Source: Fuerstiella sp. (GTDB lineage: Bacteria > Planctomycetota > Planctomycetia > Planctomycetales > Planctomycetaceae). Taken from it: a DNA stretch of 64,000 nt. This document shows, piece after piece, positions 1 through 9,480 of the stretch. The notes under the pieces were generated by a model. That model saw nothing but the letters and a program-made list of their open reading frames with translations, did no database searches and was not told the DNA's origin. Each line of letters begins with the position of its first letter. The first letter of the stretch is position 1. The position numbers were made by a program, and so were the translations under genes. The stretch lies in assembly GCA_022447185.1 (NCBI GenBank), contig JAKVAY010000046.1, positions 1-64,000 on the forward strand. Direction: 5' to 3'.

Positions 1-1421
1 TCTCCAATCATTTCCAACTGGTTAATGCCGACGAGTCCAGGATGCGGATGTCCGCACGCACGAGAGACTGAAAGCAGTTCCTTTCGCAGCGTCACAACGT
101 AATTGGCAAGACGATCTGCCTTGGACGTCGGATCCAGTCCCCGCGTCAGCCAGCGATTTTGTGTGGCAACTCCCGTGGGACAATGACCAGTATGGCACCG
201 CAAGGCCTGGATACACCCAATCGACAGCATGGCTTCACGGCCGACATTGATGAGATCACACCCAAGTGAAAATGCAATCAGTGCGTGTCCGGGAAGACCG
301 AGCCGTCCGGAACCGGCAAAGACAACTTTCGTATGCAGGTCGCGTTTGATGAATTCCCGATACACGCGAACGAAACCTGATTTGAATGGCAATGCCACAT
401 GATCGGAAAACACCAGTGGTGCCGCGCCGGTTCCGCCTTCACCCCCATCGACAGTGACAAAGTCCACACCCCGGTCGGAATTCGACATGGCATCGGCGAG
501 GTCAATCCAGAACTGCTGTTCGCCGACAGCTGACTTGATGCCAACGGGAAGTCCTGACTTTTCTGCCAGTAACTCCACGAAATCAAGCATGGAATCCACG
601 TCATTAAATGCAGTGTGACTGGACGGACTCGCACAATCTTTGCCCATCGGTATGCCGCGGATTTTTGAAATTTCCGAAGTAATCTTAGCCGCCGGCAACA
701 GGCCTCCCATGCCGGGCTTTGCCCCCTGGCTCAGTTTGATCTCGACAGCCCGAACCGCGTTACGCTCAACATTTTCCACGAATCGGTTGATGTCGAACTT
801 ACCGGCTTCGTTGCGACATCCGAAATACCCCGTCCCAATTTGCCAGATAAGTTCACCGCCGTTCTGATGATACGGCGAGATTCCACCTTCACCTGTGTTA
901 TGCAGACATCCGGCAATGCTGCTGCCACGATTGAGTGATTCGACAGCTTTGGCACTCAGCGAACCAAAACTCATTGCTGAAATATTAACGACTGATTCCG
1001 GACGAAATGCCTTTCTGCGACCACGATGACTTCCCATGATTTTTGCACACGGAAGACGAAATCCTTCGGCAAATTCCGGATCTCCTTTCATAATAGAGGG
1101 CAGGGGAAAGCTCGCCTGCTTGATGACCAGTGATGCCCCGGAATTTTCCAAATCGTTGTCGGTACCGAAGCCGAAATAGTTGTTCTGCATCTTGGAAGAT
1201 GCATACACCCAGCTTCTTTCGTCGCGACTGAAGGGCCGTTCCTCATCATTGTTGGTGACAATGTACTGTCGTAATTCCGGTCCGATTGCTTCCAACCAAT
1301 ACCGGAAATGACCAATCACCGGGAAATTGCGGAGAATGGCGTGCTTCTTCTGCAGCACATCATGAATCGCCAGTGCCACAACTCCTCCAAAGATCACACC
1401 CAACACAATGATCGAATTCAT
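1..1421 (-). CDS. FMN-binding glutamate synthase-like protein (3' end beyond the window)
   Basis: This is the large-subunit-type FMN/Fe-S domain of glutamate synthase in its stand-alone form. Translation from the ATG at 1421 gives an N-terminal membrane helix (MNSIIVLGVIFGGVVALAIH), then a region with NNYFGFGTDND, MSFGSLSAKAVESLNRG, NTGEGGISPYH, IKLSQGAKPGMGG and VDGGEGGTGAAPLVFSDHV. The last three are typical of the FMN and glutamate-site barrel. About 473 codons are open and no stop is reached before base 1, so the C-terminus lies outside. The family (COG0069, stand-alone) usually has about 500-550 residues, so little is missing. No small GltD subunit or amidotransferase domain is next to it, so the electron donor and true substrate are uncertain. 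The assignment to the family is secure; glutamate synthase activity is inferred. Confidence 0.88.
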   Translation of the reverse strand, partial: MNSIIVLGVIFGGVVALAIHDVLQKKHAILRNFPVIGHFRYWLEAIGPELRQYIVTNNDEERPFSRDERSWVYASSKMQNNYFGFGTDNDLENSGASLVIKQASFPLPSIMKGDPEFAEGFRLPCAKIMGSHRGRRKAFRPESVVNISAMSFGSLSAKAVESLNRGSSIAGCLHNTGEGGISPYHQNGGELIWQIGTGYFGCRNEAGKFDINRFVENVERNAVRAVEIKLSQGAKPGMGGLLPAAKITSEISKIRGIPMGKDCASPSSHTAFNDVDSMLDFVELLAEKSGLPVGIKSAVGEQQFWIDLADAMSNSDRGVDFVTVDGGEGGTGAAPLVFSDHVALPFKSGFVRVYREFIKRDLHTKVVFAGSGRLGLPGHALIAFSLGCDLINVGREAMLSIGCIQALRCHTGHCPTGVATQNRWLTRGLDPTSKADRLANYVVTLRKELLSVSRACGHPHPGLVGINQLEMIG

Positions 1422-2400
1422 GTCACAAGATCCTTCCGGGTCTACTTCGAGTGGAGCTGGAATCAGGTCTTTATATTTGCAGGCACAACCCAGTGCGTCG
1501 ACATCGTGCCACATCGCAACTGCTGTACGTCAGCTTTCCGGTCAATGATCGCATAGTAAAAATCCAGGTTTTCTGAACAGATCAATTCAGATGCTTAATC
1601 CTACGCTGTCTGATTAAGCCTACTGTAAGCTAAATACATTCTTTCCGGCATCAATGCACAAACACATTAGGTAAGCCAGCCGTAAACCACATCGGACATC
1701 CGGGACAACTCCGGTCACCCTGATGGCTCCGTCAGAAACCCTGACGATGCATGCTTTCCTGAGTGCAGCATCATTTTGAGGTAAACTACTGGCAACGTCA
1801 CGACCGCCCGAGTTGCTTCAACCCAATAACGTCAGGCAGTTGCTCCTGCGAACTTACCCGACTGTTGCAGTGCTTCACAGCCAACATGGAACCAGATCAT
1901 ATCCACCATTTTGACAGCGAAATTCACGATGCCTGCATGCAGAAGTGCTTCGAGGAGAATCGCGCAGTGCCGCCCGTTAACCGTCACACCTTTCCATAAA
2001 GCATGTCCAGTGACGCATTAATGCTGCGGAACGAAGAGATGACGGAATATTGCGATATTTCCTGAGATTGAAGAAATCCGCACGCCCTAACTGCGAGGAT
2101 TCTGCAATTGGCACAGGCGGCAATTCCAGTGGTATACCCATCGGGGATGACTTAATAGCAACTGGTTATCACCATCGAACTCCCTTCTCACATTTTGATT
2201 TTCACTGGACAAACGCGACCAGGTGAGAAACCATCCTTTTCTGGCGCACTCGTGTTCCAGCCTCCAACACTCCGTCCAGGCTCCGGAACGCCAGTGGCGT
2301 CTGAATTCTCAGTCTATGCGTGGGAACCATTTCGACGACGGATGTGGTACCTTTGTTTAATTACAGCCATCAAAAATGACTTTAGCACTTCGAAACGGGT
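1422..2400. other. Long intergenic region, no supported gene
   Basis: About 980 bases lie between the divergent glutamate synthase-like gene and nagA. Reading frames here are short, have no recognisable motif and lack a good ribosome binding site. The only structure seen is an inverted repeat at 1593-1619. The promoters of both flanking genes must lie here but no convincing -35/-10 pair could be picked by eye. Confidence 0.5.
1593..1619. repeat. Inverted repeat, possible operator
   Basis: GCTTAATC (1593-1600) and GATTAAGC (1612-1619) are exact reverse complements separated by 11 bases, about 170 bases upstream of the start of the glutamate synthase-like gene. The arms are AT-rich and no T-run follows, so an operator is more likely than a terminator. 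Function is inferred only. Confidence 0.3.
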
Positions 2401-3318
2401 ATGCGACCATTTGATCTTCAGGTAAACGGATATGCCGGTACCGATTTTTGTTCTTCTGCACTGACTGCTGACGAGTTACAAACAGCCTGCGAGACACTGA
2501 AGCGGGATGGTGTCGACAGTATTCTGGCCACTGTCATTACCGATACTGTAGACGCACTTGTTGCAAAACTCAGCAATCTCGTGCGACTCCGCGAGGAAAG
2601 CTCGCTGGCGCAGGCTGTCATCGCAGGCTTTCATATTGAAGGTCCATTCCTCAATCCGACGACAGGGTATATCGGAGCGCACCCACCCGAGGCCGTGATA
2701 CCGGCAAATGTTGACGACGCAAAGCGACTGCTCGATGCAGCAGGCGGACTGACTCGTATCTTTACGCTGGCCCCCGAACAGGATCCAAAGGGCACGACGA
2801 CGCGAATGCTGGCCGATCTGGGTGTGACGGTAGCCGCTGGACACTGCAATCCTTCGATGCATCAACTTCGCAGTGCCATCGATTCCGGTTTGAACATGGT
2901 GACACATTTCGGTAACGGATGTCCCGTTGAACTGCCCCGACACGACAACGTACTGCAAAGGTTTCTGGCCTGTCGCAACGACCTGTGGTTCTCATTTATC
3001 CCGGATGGAGCTCATATCAGTTTTTTTGCGCTGCGGAATTATCTGGACCTGATTGGCATTGAACGTGCCGTGATGGTGACGGATGCCATTTCCGCCGCCA
3101 CACTGGAACCGGGACTGCATATAATTTCCGGCATTACAGTCGAAGTCGATGCTCTTGGCGTTGCTCGCCGGCGCGGCTCACCAAACCTCGCGGGATCAAC
3201 AATCACAATGCCAGGAATTCAGAAGAATCTTGGAGAAGAGCTTGGACTGGATAAAACTGCCATCTCCAGGTTGATTGATGAGAATCCTCGGCAGGCCATC
3301 GGGATGTGTCCAGCATAA
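2401..3318 (+). CDS. nagA: N-acetylglucosamine-6-phosphate deacetylase-like amidohydrolase (short form)
   Basis: This enzyme would remove acetate from GlcNAc-6-phosphate in the cytoplasm during amino-sugar use. Visible NagA landmarks are QVNGYAGTDF (residues 7-16), HIEGPF with metal-binding E80, AGHCNPS with H148, THFGNG with H169, DGAHI with H205, and TDAI with the catalytic D228. At 305 residues it is shorter than usual (about 380), because the protein begins directly at the first barrel strand and lacks the N-terminal part of the small beta-sandwich domain. A stop codon lies in frame at 2383-2385, so no longer start is available. THFGNG replaces the usual THLFNAM. It stands alone, convergent with lptF/G, with no nagB next to it. 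The family assignment is firm; exact substrate is less sure. Confidence 0.85.
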   Translation: MRPFDLQVNGYAGTDFCSSALTADELQTACETLKRDGVDSILATVITDTVDALVAKLSNLVRLREESSLAQAVIAGFHIEGPFLNPTTGYIGAHPPEAVIPANVDDAKRLLDAAGGLTRIFTLAPEQDPKGTTTRMLADLGVTVAAGHCNPSMHQLRSAIDSGLNMVTHFGNGCPVELPRHDNVLQRFLACRNDLWFSFIPDGAHISFFALRNYLDLIGIERAVMVTDAISAATLEPGLHIISGITVEVDALGVARRRGSPNLAGSTITMPGIQKNLGEELGLDKTAISRLIDENPRQAIGMCPA

Positions 3319-3461
3319 AACGAGTACTCGACATCCATGGACCGGCAATATCCGGACATCAGATTTCGTATGTGTCTGTCATGTGTACGAGCACAGCCTG
3401 AACCCGAATAATCTGTGGGAATACGGCGTCAAATCGTAATCAGCTGCCAGACCAATCCGGT

Positions 3462-4670
3462 TCAGTGACGAATAACGCGGCGCATCACGAGAATCGCAGC
3501 CACACCAATAATCACATTCGGGACCCACATGGACCACCATGCCCCGACACTGCCGGTCTTGCTGAGATTCACCATAAGAAATGTAACCGGATAATAGATC
3601 AGCAGTATGGGAAGAAAGCACATAATGAAGCTTGTGATGAACTGGCGTCGGGCCTGCAGAACAGCGAACGGTCCCCCGAGAAACGCGAAGAACAGACAGC
3701 TTCCAGCCATGGCATACCGAGTATGGATTTCAGTCTCCATTCTGTATTTTCTCGCGACAGCCCAGGACCTGTCCGAATCAAACTGGTCAGTTTGTTTGGA
3801 TGAGAGAAGATCGAACTCTCCCATTAGCAACAACATGGCGATCTCCTGATCGTGCTGTATCCGACTGATCGATTCGGCTGCTGAAAATGTCACAACCTTC
3901 TCCTGAATTTCCTCGATCGTGAGATGTCGAGGCTTTTTACCTCGCAGGTCATCCTTGAGGTCAAATTCCCATTCCCATTCCTTCATCCGACCGGAAGAAT
4001 CCTCGCCCGGAACACTGACGGCTGCATTTTTAAAATACAATTTTGCCTTACGATCCTTCACATTGAACTGCACCCGTGCCCAGTCTGCTTTGACGGAAAT
4101 CTGTTGATGATTTGGGAGACGGTAGGTAAATGACGGCATAATGAGGGTCTTATCCCGTACGTCATCAACCAAGATGGAATAGCCGTCTGTCGGGCTGCTG
4201 AAGTGGTGCTGTGTTTTGAGAACATCCATAAAGATGTCTTCAGTGGCCTGCGTGACAACCGTTTCGATATTCGTAACAGCCCAGGGTATGGCACGATCCG
4301 TCAAAGCAAATGAGGCAACCGTCAGAATTCCACCCAGCAGAAACGCAGGTGTCAGCAGTCGCACAGGGTGAACTCCGGCAGACTTGGCTGCAGTGACTTC
4401 AAGCTCACCGGCCATTCGACCATAAACGACAGTGACTGCCAGAAGCAGGGTTGCCGGAATCGTGAAGGGCAGCAGACTGGGAACGACAAACGGCATGATC
4501 TGCAGCAGAAAACGAGGTGCCAATCCACGTTCCGTGCCTTCATGCAACAGGCCGACAAAGACCAGCATGACCGTGAGTCCTGCCAGTAACATGGCGAACA
4601 CACGAACCAGTTCCCAGAGAATATGTCGCTGGAGGAGCTTCAACGCATCGTGCCGCATTGGGCGAGTCAA
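3462..4670 (-). CDS. LptF/LptG family permease (lipopolysaccharide export)
   Basis: This is a 402-residue inner-membrane protein of the YjgP/YjgQ family, which moves lipopolysaccharide from the inner membrane to the Lpt bridge together with LptB. Three or more hydrophobic helices are seen near the N-terminus (LLAGLTVMLVFVGLL; LLPFTIPATLLLAVTVVYG; LLTPAFLLGGILTVASFAL). A polar beta-rich periplasmic domain follows (about residues 130-300), then three C-terminal helices (CLFFAFLGGPFAVL; MCFLPILLIYYPVTFLMV; VPNVIIGVAAILVM). The segment GRMAGELEVTAAKSAG matches the cytoplasmic coupling loop of the family. Which of the two paralogues it is cannot be told. It is last in a same-strand run after hslU, 141 bases downstream, so it may be cotranscribed. 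Confidence 0.9.
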   Translation of the reverse strand: MTRPMRHDALKLLQRHILWELVRVFAMLLAGLTVMLVFVGLLHEGTERGLAPRFLLQIMPFVVPSLLPFTIPATLLLAVTVVYGRMAGELEVTAAKSAGVHPVRLLTPAFLLGGILTVASFALTDRAIPWAVTNIETVVTQATEDIFMDVLKTQHHFSSPTDGYSILVDDVRDKTLIMPSFTYRLPNHQQISVKADWARVQFNVKDRKAKLYFKNAAVSVPGEDSSGRMKEWEWEFDLKDDLRGKKPRHLTIEEIQEKVVTFSAAESISRIQHDQEIAMLLLMGEFDLLSSKQTDQFDSDRSWAVARKYRMETEIHTRYAMAGSCLFFAFLGGPFAVLQARRQFITSFIMCFLPILLIYYPVTFLMVNLSKTGSVGAWWSMWVPNVIIGVAAILVMRRVIRH

Positions 4671-4811
4671 GGAACAGAAAGACAGCGAAATTGCACACCG
4701 TGCCGTGTCGGAAGCGTAGGCCTGACCCGAGTTTGGGACAATATCAGATTCCAGGCACCGTTTGACTGTTTGCGGTCAGATTTCCGATCTGTCGGTCTGG
4801 CAATCCCGGCG

Positions 4812-6158
4812 CTACAGCACAAAATTGCTCAAATCTTCGTCGTCCCGGATACCTTTGAGTCGGGATTCGACGAAGTCCCGATCAATGGTAAGCGAACGCG
4901 GACCACAATCCGGGGCTGCAAAACTCACTTCTTCCAGCAACCGTTCCATGATTGTTTGAAGCCTTCGCGCGCCGATGTTCTGAGTCGACTGGTTCACAAA
5001 AAAAGCCGTATCAGCAATGGCCTCGATCCCTTCATCAGTGAATTCAAGCGTGACGCCGTCAGTGGCAAGCATTGCCGCATACTGCTGAGTCAGCGAACTG
5101 GAGGGCTCTGTCAGAATTCGGATCAGATCCTCGCGCGTCAGATCCTGCAGTTCTACCCGGATAGGAAAACGCCCCTGGAGTTCCGGCATGAGATCAGCCG
5201 GTCGGGCGCGATGAAATGCACCAGCGGCAATGAACATGACCTTTTCGGTGGACACCGTTCCGTAGCGAGTCTGCACCGTGGTTCCTTCCACGATCGGCAG
5301 CAGATCACGCTGTACACCCTGGCGACTGACATCTGCGGATCGGCTGCCTTCAGATGAACTGCAAATTTTGTCAATCTCGTCGACAAAAATGATTCCCGTT
5401 TCTTCAGCCAGCGTGATCGCTTCCTCCTGAATGGATTCATTGTCCAGCAGACCTTCTACCTCCTGTTCATGCAGGACCTGACGGGCCTCAGCAATCGTCA
5501 GTCGTCTGTCCTTCTGCTGGCGAGGCATCATGCGCTCCATCATGCCCTGCAGGTCCATGTCCATTTGTTCCATACCCATGTTGGTAAACACCTGAACAGG
5601 GGAATTCCGCTGTTCAACGGACAATTCCACCGTACGTTCTTCCAGACGACCATCCCGCAGCATGTCGCGAAATTTTGCCCGAGTTCGCTCATTACGCGCC
5701 TGTTGCGATTCAGAATCATCATCCTCACCCACGGATGTCGGCTCAAAGGGAACCAGCAGATCCAGTAACCGATCTTCGACACGTTCCTCCGCTGCGGCCT
5801 CGACCTCTTTACGCTTGGCCTTGCGAACAAGGCCGATTGCCGCCTCAACCAGATCACGGACCATGCTTTCCACATCACGTCCGTAGTAACCAACTTCAGT
5901 GTATTTGGAGGCCTCCACTTTGATATAGGGAGCACTGGTAAGTTTTGCGAGACGGCGGGTGATTTCGGTCTTACCGACACCAGTCGGGCCAATCATCAGA
6001 ATGTTACGAGGAGTCACTTCACGGCGCATCTCTTCGCCCAGATTCATCCAGCGCCAACGGTTTCGCAGGGCGATCGAGACTGCCCGCTTCGCATCATTCT
6101 GCCCCACAATGTGTTCGCTCAGTCGATCTACAACCTGTTGCGGTGTCAGTTCGAACAC
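4812..6158 (-). CDS. hslU: ATP-dependent protease ATPase subunit HslU
   Basis: HslU is the AAA+ unfoldase that feeds substrates to the HslV peptidase. The 448-residue product has the N-terminal TPQQVVDRLSEHIVGQ start, the Walker A motif GPTGVGKT (residues 57-64), the Walker B segment IIFVDEIDKIC, a sensor region and the C-terminal tail DLSNFVL, which inserts into HslV to activate it. Length is normal for the family. The start codon lies inside the last codons of hslV (13-base overlap), so the two are translationally coupled. A Q/M-rich stretch in the intermediate domain (EQMDMDLQGMMERMMPRQQK) matches the usual I-domain. Confidence 0.97.
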   Translation of the reverse strand: MFELTPQQVVDRLSEHIVGQNDAKRAVSIALRNRWRWMNLGEEMRREVTPRNILMIGPTGVGKTEITRRLAKLTSAPYIKVEASKYTEVGYYGRDVESMVRDLVEAAIGLVRKAKRKEVEAAAEERVEDRLLDLLVPFEPTSVGEDDDSESQQARNERTRAKFRDMLRDGRLEERTVELSVEQRNSPVQVFTNMGMEQMDMDLQGMMERMMPRQQKDRRLTIAEARQVLHEQEVEGLLDNESIQEEAITLAEETGIIFVDEIDKICSSSEGSRSADVSRQGVQRDLLPIVEGTTVQTRYGTVSTEKVMFIAAGAFHRARPADLMPELQGRFPIRVELQDLTREDLIRILTEPSSSLTQQYAAMLATDGVTLEFTDEGIEAIADTAFFVNQSTQNIGARRLQTIMERLLEEVSFAAPDCGPRSLTIDRDFVESRLKGIRDDEDLSNFVL

Positions 6159-6733
6159 TGAAGCTCCTCTAAAATAATACTGTCATTAGTGTAGATATCG
6201 ATTTCTGCTGCTACGCGCAGTGATTCCCGAACGATTTCTGCAGCCGACAAACCGGAATGACGAACGAGTGCCTTGGCAGCTGCTGTTGCAAAGGGCCCCC
6301 CGGAACCAATCCCCACCACGCCGTCTGTGGGCTGAACCACATCACCTTGCCCCGTGAGCAGCAGTGTCACATCTTTGTCCGCAACGAGCATCATCGCTTC
6401 GAGTCTGCGCAGCATGCGATCTGTGCGCCAGTCGCGTGCCAGTTCTGTGGCGGCTCGTGCCACATTGCCCGGATAATCTTTCAGTTTTTCCTCAAATCGT
6501 TCCATGAGTGCAAATGCATCGGCGGTCGACCCCGCAAATCCAACGAGTACTTTGCCGTCCAGCATACGTCGGAGTTTGCGTGTATCGGACTTCATGATCG
6601 TATTGCCGTATGTAACCTGACCATCCGCGCCCAGGACGACCTTGCCTTCATGACGCACCGACAGAACGGTGGTTGATCGCCAGCGCTGTTCCTCGCTGTT
6701 CACTGGACTTGCCTGAGGTGACCGGTCGTTCAT
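6146..6733 (-). CDS. hslV: ATP-dependent protease peptidase subunit HslV
   Basis: HslV is the threonine peptidase of the HslUV complex. The start chosen is the ATG at 6733 (MNDRSPQASP...), because an upstream alternative at 6781 would add 16 residues not seen in the family. Even so, the nucleophile is at T21 (S-TTVLSVR), so a 20-residue leader must be cut off; in E. coli-type HslV only the initiator Met is removed. The rest is typical: GADGQVTYGNTIMK, KVLVGFAGSTADAF and GIGSGGPFA. It overlaps hslU and follows nadK by about 75 bases. Confidence 0.95.
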   Translation of the reverse strand: MNDRSPQASPVNSEEQRWRSTTVLSVRHEGKVVLGADGQVTYGNTIMKSDTRKLRRMLDGKVLVGFAGSTADAFALMERFEEKLKDYPGNVARAATELARDWRTDRMLRRLEAMMLVADKDVTLLLTGQGDVVQPTDGVVGIGSGGPFATAAAKALVRHSGLSAAEIVRESLRVAAEIDIYTNDSIILEELQCSN

Positions 6734-6809
6734 AACGCCGCTTCTGAATACTAAAACTGACAACGCACGTGGACGTAACATTCAACCACAAACTTAGCAA
6801 CTTCCCTCT

Positions 6810-7742
6810 TCACTTTACAGGGTTATTGTTTTCTGCCGAGGTACCGTCTCGTGTGTCAGAATTGATGACAGGCTGCTGCCCCCTGCGTTCACGATAATCC
6901 AGCTGACCACGCCATCCCAGTTTGCGGTGCAGTGTCGAATAGTAGCTGTGTCCGGCGAAATGAACCTTCTTGAAGGTTGGCTGCGAACGACGCACACTGA
7001 TGCGATCTCCTGGCGCGATTCGTCGGTTAATCTGACCATCAATCACCAGAGTGGCTCCGCCACCAGTTTCGCCGACCGAAAGCGTGTACGTGCGCTCGGC
7101 TGTGTCCACGATCGGACGAACAGTCAACGTGTGCGGGCAAATCGGAGTGATGCAAAATGCCTGCAGATCCTGACGCAAAATTGGTCCGCCAGCGGACAGA
7201 TTGTGAGCGGTTGAACCAATCGGCGTACTGAGGATTAAGCCGTCGCAGCTGAACGTTGTGACCGGCTGACCATCGATGTCGAGTGAAATATCAACCATCC
7301 GCTGCGCAGTGGCTGAGGTCACAGTGACCTCATTGAGTCCCAGGTCGACATGGCAGGACCCGTCTCCCGCAACATGGGTACATTCAAACATAAGGTACTC
7401 AGCAATTTCATATTCGCGTCTCCGAAGTTGTGGAAGATGCTGATGGAATTCTTCCAGCGTCAGATCTGCCAGGAATCCCAGTCGCCCCAGGTTGATACCG
7501 ATAATCGGAATCTGCTGACGTCCCAGCTGTCGACAACCGCGAAGAATCGAACCGTCGCCACCGAGCACGACCACGATATCAGCGTCAACACTGTCCTCAA
7601 TGTCTCTGGACCGAGGATACTCACCGACAACGTCGATTCCGTCCATCTGACTCAGGGTCGGCAGCAGTGCTTGCCAAACCTGCTGAACCTCCGGACGATC
7701 GCTGCCGGTGAGGACGATCAGTTTTATCGGGGGACGTGACAT
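6810..7742 (-). CDS. nadK: NAD kinase
   Basis: NadK phosphorylates NAD to NADP with ATP or polyphosphate. The 310-residue product has the GGDGSILRG motif with the following GINLGRLGFLADL, then LSTPIGSTAHNLSAGGPI, the second signature (usually TPTGSTAY). The C-terminal part carries the beta-rich domain. An Arg/Gln-rich tail after residue 290 has no family counterpart. It is the first gene of the nadK-hslV-hslU-lptF/G run. The other reading of the tail (a regulatory extension) cannot be tested here. Confidence 0.96.
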   Translation of the reverse strand: MSRPPIKLIVLTGSDRPEVQQVWQALLPTLSQMDGIDVVGEYPRSRDIEDSVDADIVVVLGGDGSILRGCRQLGRQQIPIIGINLGRLGFLADLTLEEFHQHLPQLRRREYEIAEYLMFECTHVAGDGSCHVDLGLNEVTVTSATAQRMVDISLDIDGQPVTTFSCDGLILSTPIGSTAHNLSAGGPILRQDLQAFCITPICPHTLTVRPIVDTAERTYTLSVGETGGGATLVIDGQINRRIAPGDRISVRRSQPTFKKVHFAGHSYYSTLHRKLGWRGQLDYRERRGQQPVINSDTRDGTSAENNNPVK

Positions 7743-8064
7743 ACAGGACCGGAATTCCAGAAATCAATGTACTGAACTCAAAGCGCACAAATGCTACGAC
7801 ATCGAACCACTGATTCCCACGAATACGTCGATCGAATCGTTGGTTCCTGACGGCGTCCGGAAATCCAGACCGGCTGACTCGTCCCGTCGGTCACGTTCCC
7901 GTAACACTCCCTCCAAATTGTGGTCTCCGCAATATGTCTCGGCCGCATTACTGTGGGATTTTCCCGGAACAAAGACTATATTCTGTTCCTGTCAGACGGT
8001 TCAGATTGAATCATCCACTGACTCAGCACCACTCAGAACTCCAGGAAGCACAGGATAAACCGGG
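7743..8064. other. Divergent intergenic region
   Basis: About 320 bases separate the divergent nadK and the membrane-protein gene at 8065. Nothing coding can be supported. It should hold the promoters for both directions, but no clear promoter boxes or repeats are seen. Confidence 0.5.
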
Positions 8065-9054
8065 TTGCGGTTTCGAACGAAACAACGGCCAAGGGGCCTG
8101 ATTACACACAAGCATCAGCTTCGGCTGACGCTGATGCTTGTGACTCTTGGCTTGGTGTTGATTGGCAGCAGAGTTGCCGGTCGGGCGGAATTCTGGGCAA
8201 AGCTGTTCCCGGACACTTCTGCAGCCGACAACGCGGCAAACGATCAACATGTGGTGAATCATGCCACATTTCGACCAGGAATAACCCGAGAAGATGTGCG
8301 AGTTCTTCGGGAAGATCTTCTTAATTCCATCTCGGACAACCAGATTGGTGTGAGTTCAGGTGAAACCGCGGCGTGGTTCGTTTCCATGGAACTTGCCGGC
8401 CGACTGACCGAAACACAGATTCTCGGGCTGCCAAAAGCCCGGTATGCACAGTTCATGGACGCTCCCGGAGAATGTCGAGGACGTGCCTGGAAACTTACCG
8501 GAACGCTTCGGCGTCTGACCAGGGAAAAACTGACCAATAATTCGGCAGAATATGATGAAGTCATTGATGCCTGGTTAACATTGCCGGATTCCGGTGATGG
8601 ACTGGTTCATGTGGTGGCTCGATCGGCAACCGGCGATCTTCCGTTCGGAACAGAGCTTGCTGAAAATGCCCCCGAGGTGACCGTTTCGGGATACTTCTTT
8701 AAGAGAGAAGCTTATGCATCCGGAGCTGATGGAGGACTCAGCATCGCGCCGCTGGTCCTGGCAGGTACCATTGCAGAAGTGCAACTTCCAAACGCGACTG
8801 GTTCTCGTGCTGATCAGTTAACGCCGTGGCTGATCTGGCTGGCTATTATTACATGCGCGGCTCTGGGTCTGGTCGTCTGGAGTTTTGTGGCCAGTGACGC
8901 CGTGAATCGCAGTCAGCGGTCACATCAACTCACACGGTTACCCGTTTCGCCTTCGTTCGAGGGCATCCGTGTGGAAACGCCGCACGAAACACTGCTTCAA
9001 CTTGAAACGACGGCGAACGCTGACGAACGTCAACTTCCCGACCGGGCCCTTTAA
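8065..9054 (+). CDS. Conserved hypothetical membrane-anchored protein
   Basis: No family is recognised. The 329-residue product starts with a basic segment and a helix (LTLMLVTLGLVLIGSRVAG, about residues 22-40), so it would be anchored with a large outside domain. A second helix lies at about residues 257-277 (LTPWLIWLAIITCAALGLVVWSFV), followed by a polar C-terminal tail. The middle domain (about 120-245) has alternating beta-like strands and a section on GYFFKREAYASGADGGLSIAPLVLAG that resembles an OB-like fold, but this is only an impression. The start is a TTG; the helix follows it closely and no ATG fits better upstream. Confidence 0.65.
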   Translation: MRFRTKQRPRGLITHKHQLRLTLMLVTLGLVLIGSRVAGRAEFWAKLFPDTSAADNAANDQHVVNHATFRPGITREDVRVLREDLLNSISDNQIGVSSGETAAWFVSMELAGRLTETQILGLPKARYAQFMDAPGECRGRAWKLTGTLRRLTREKLTNNSAEYDEVIDAWLTLPDSGDGLVHVVARSATGDLPFGTELAENAPEVTVSGYFFKREAYASGADGGLSIAPLVLAGTIAEVQLPNATGSRADQLTPWLIWLAIITCAALGLVVWSFVASDAVNRSQRSHQLTRLPVSPSFEGIRVETPHETLLQLETTANADERQLPDRAL

Positions 9055-9480
9055 AAAGACGCCACAAGGTCGCGTGATCAGGCCCGAACAAATACGGTTC
9101 AAGAGAACCGTAAATCGCGCACCGGAACAACGATTGCCGCGCCGTTCGCTGCAACTGCATCCCATGTCTGCCTGACGAATTCTTCAGTAAGACGTCACGG
9201 ACTCACTCGCTACGTGAGATACAAAAACATCGGCGGCCCCTGGACCTGGAAAGGTCTGCGGGCCCCAGACTGTCGTGAGGTGGTCTTACGATATATTGTC
9301 ACCTGCGTGTTCACCGTACAGCAAGTCTGCACAACTATTGCTTCCAGAAATCCGGTTCCCATAACACAGAACCGTTTGTATACAATGGTGCCGGCCTGAT
9401 ACGCTGGCCAAGTGTTCGGACGATTGCGGTCTGGTGAGATCGGTTTGCCCGTATCCTCCAATCTACTGAAGTAACCGGCG
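9055..9480. other. Intergenic region with one strong hairpin
   Basis: About 425 bases between two plus-strand genes. No supported coding frame is present. The only clear element is the long hairpin at 9235-9264, described separately. Confidence 0.5.
9235..9264 (+). terminator. Strong hairpin, possible terminator or RNA element
   Basis: The arms GGCCCCTGGACCT (9235-9247) and AGGTCTGCGGGCC (9252-9264) pair over 13 positions with one C-C mismatch and two G-T wobbles, closing a GGAA tetraloop. It lies 180 bases after the stop of the upstream gene. There is no following T-run, so a classic intrinsic terminator is not certain; a structured leader of the next gene is the other option. Confidence 0.45.

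Noticed and set aside
1763-1999. Plus-strand frame in the 1.4-2.4 kb gap
   Set aside because: Mostly His, Arg and Cys with no domain features, and no ribosome site; noise.
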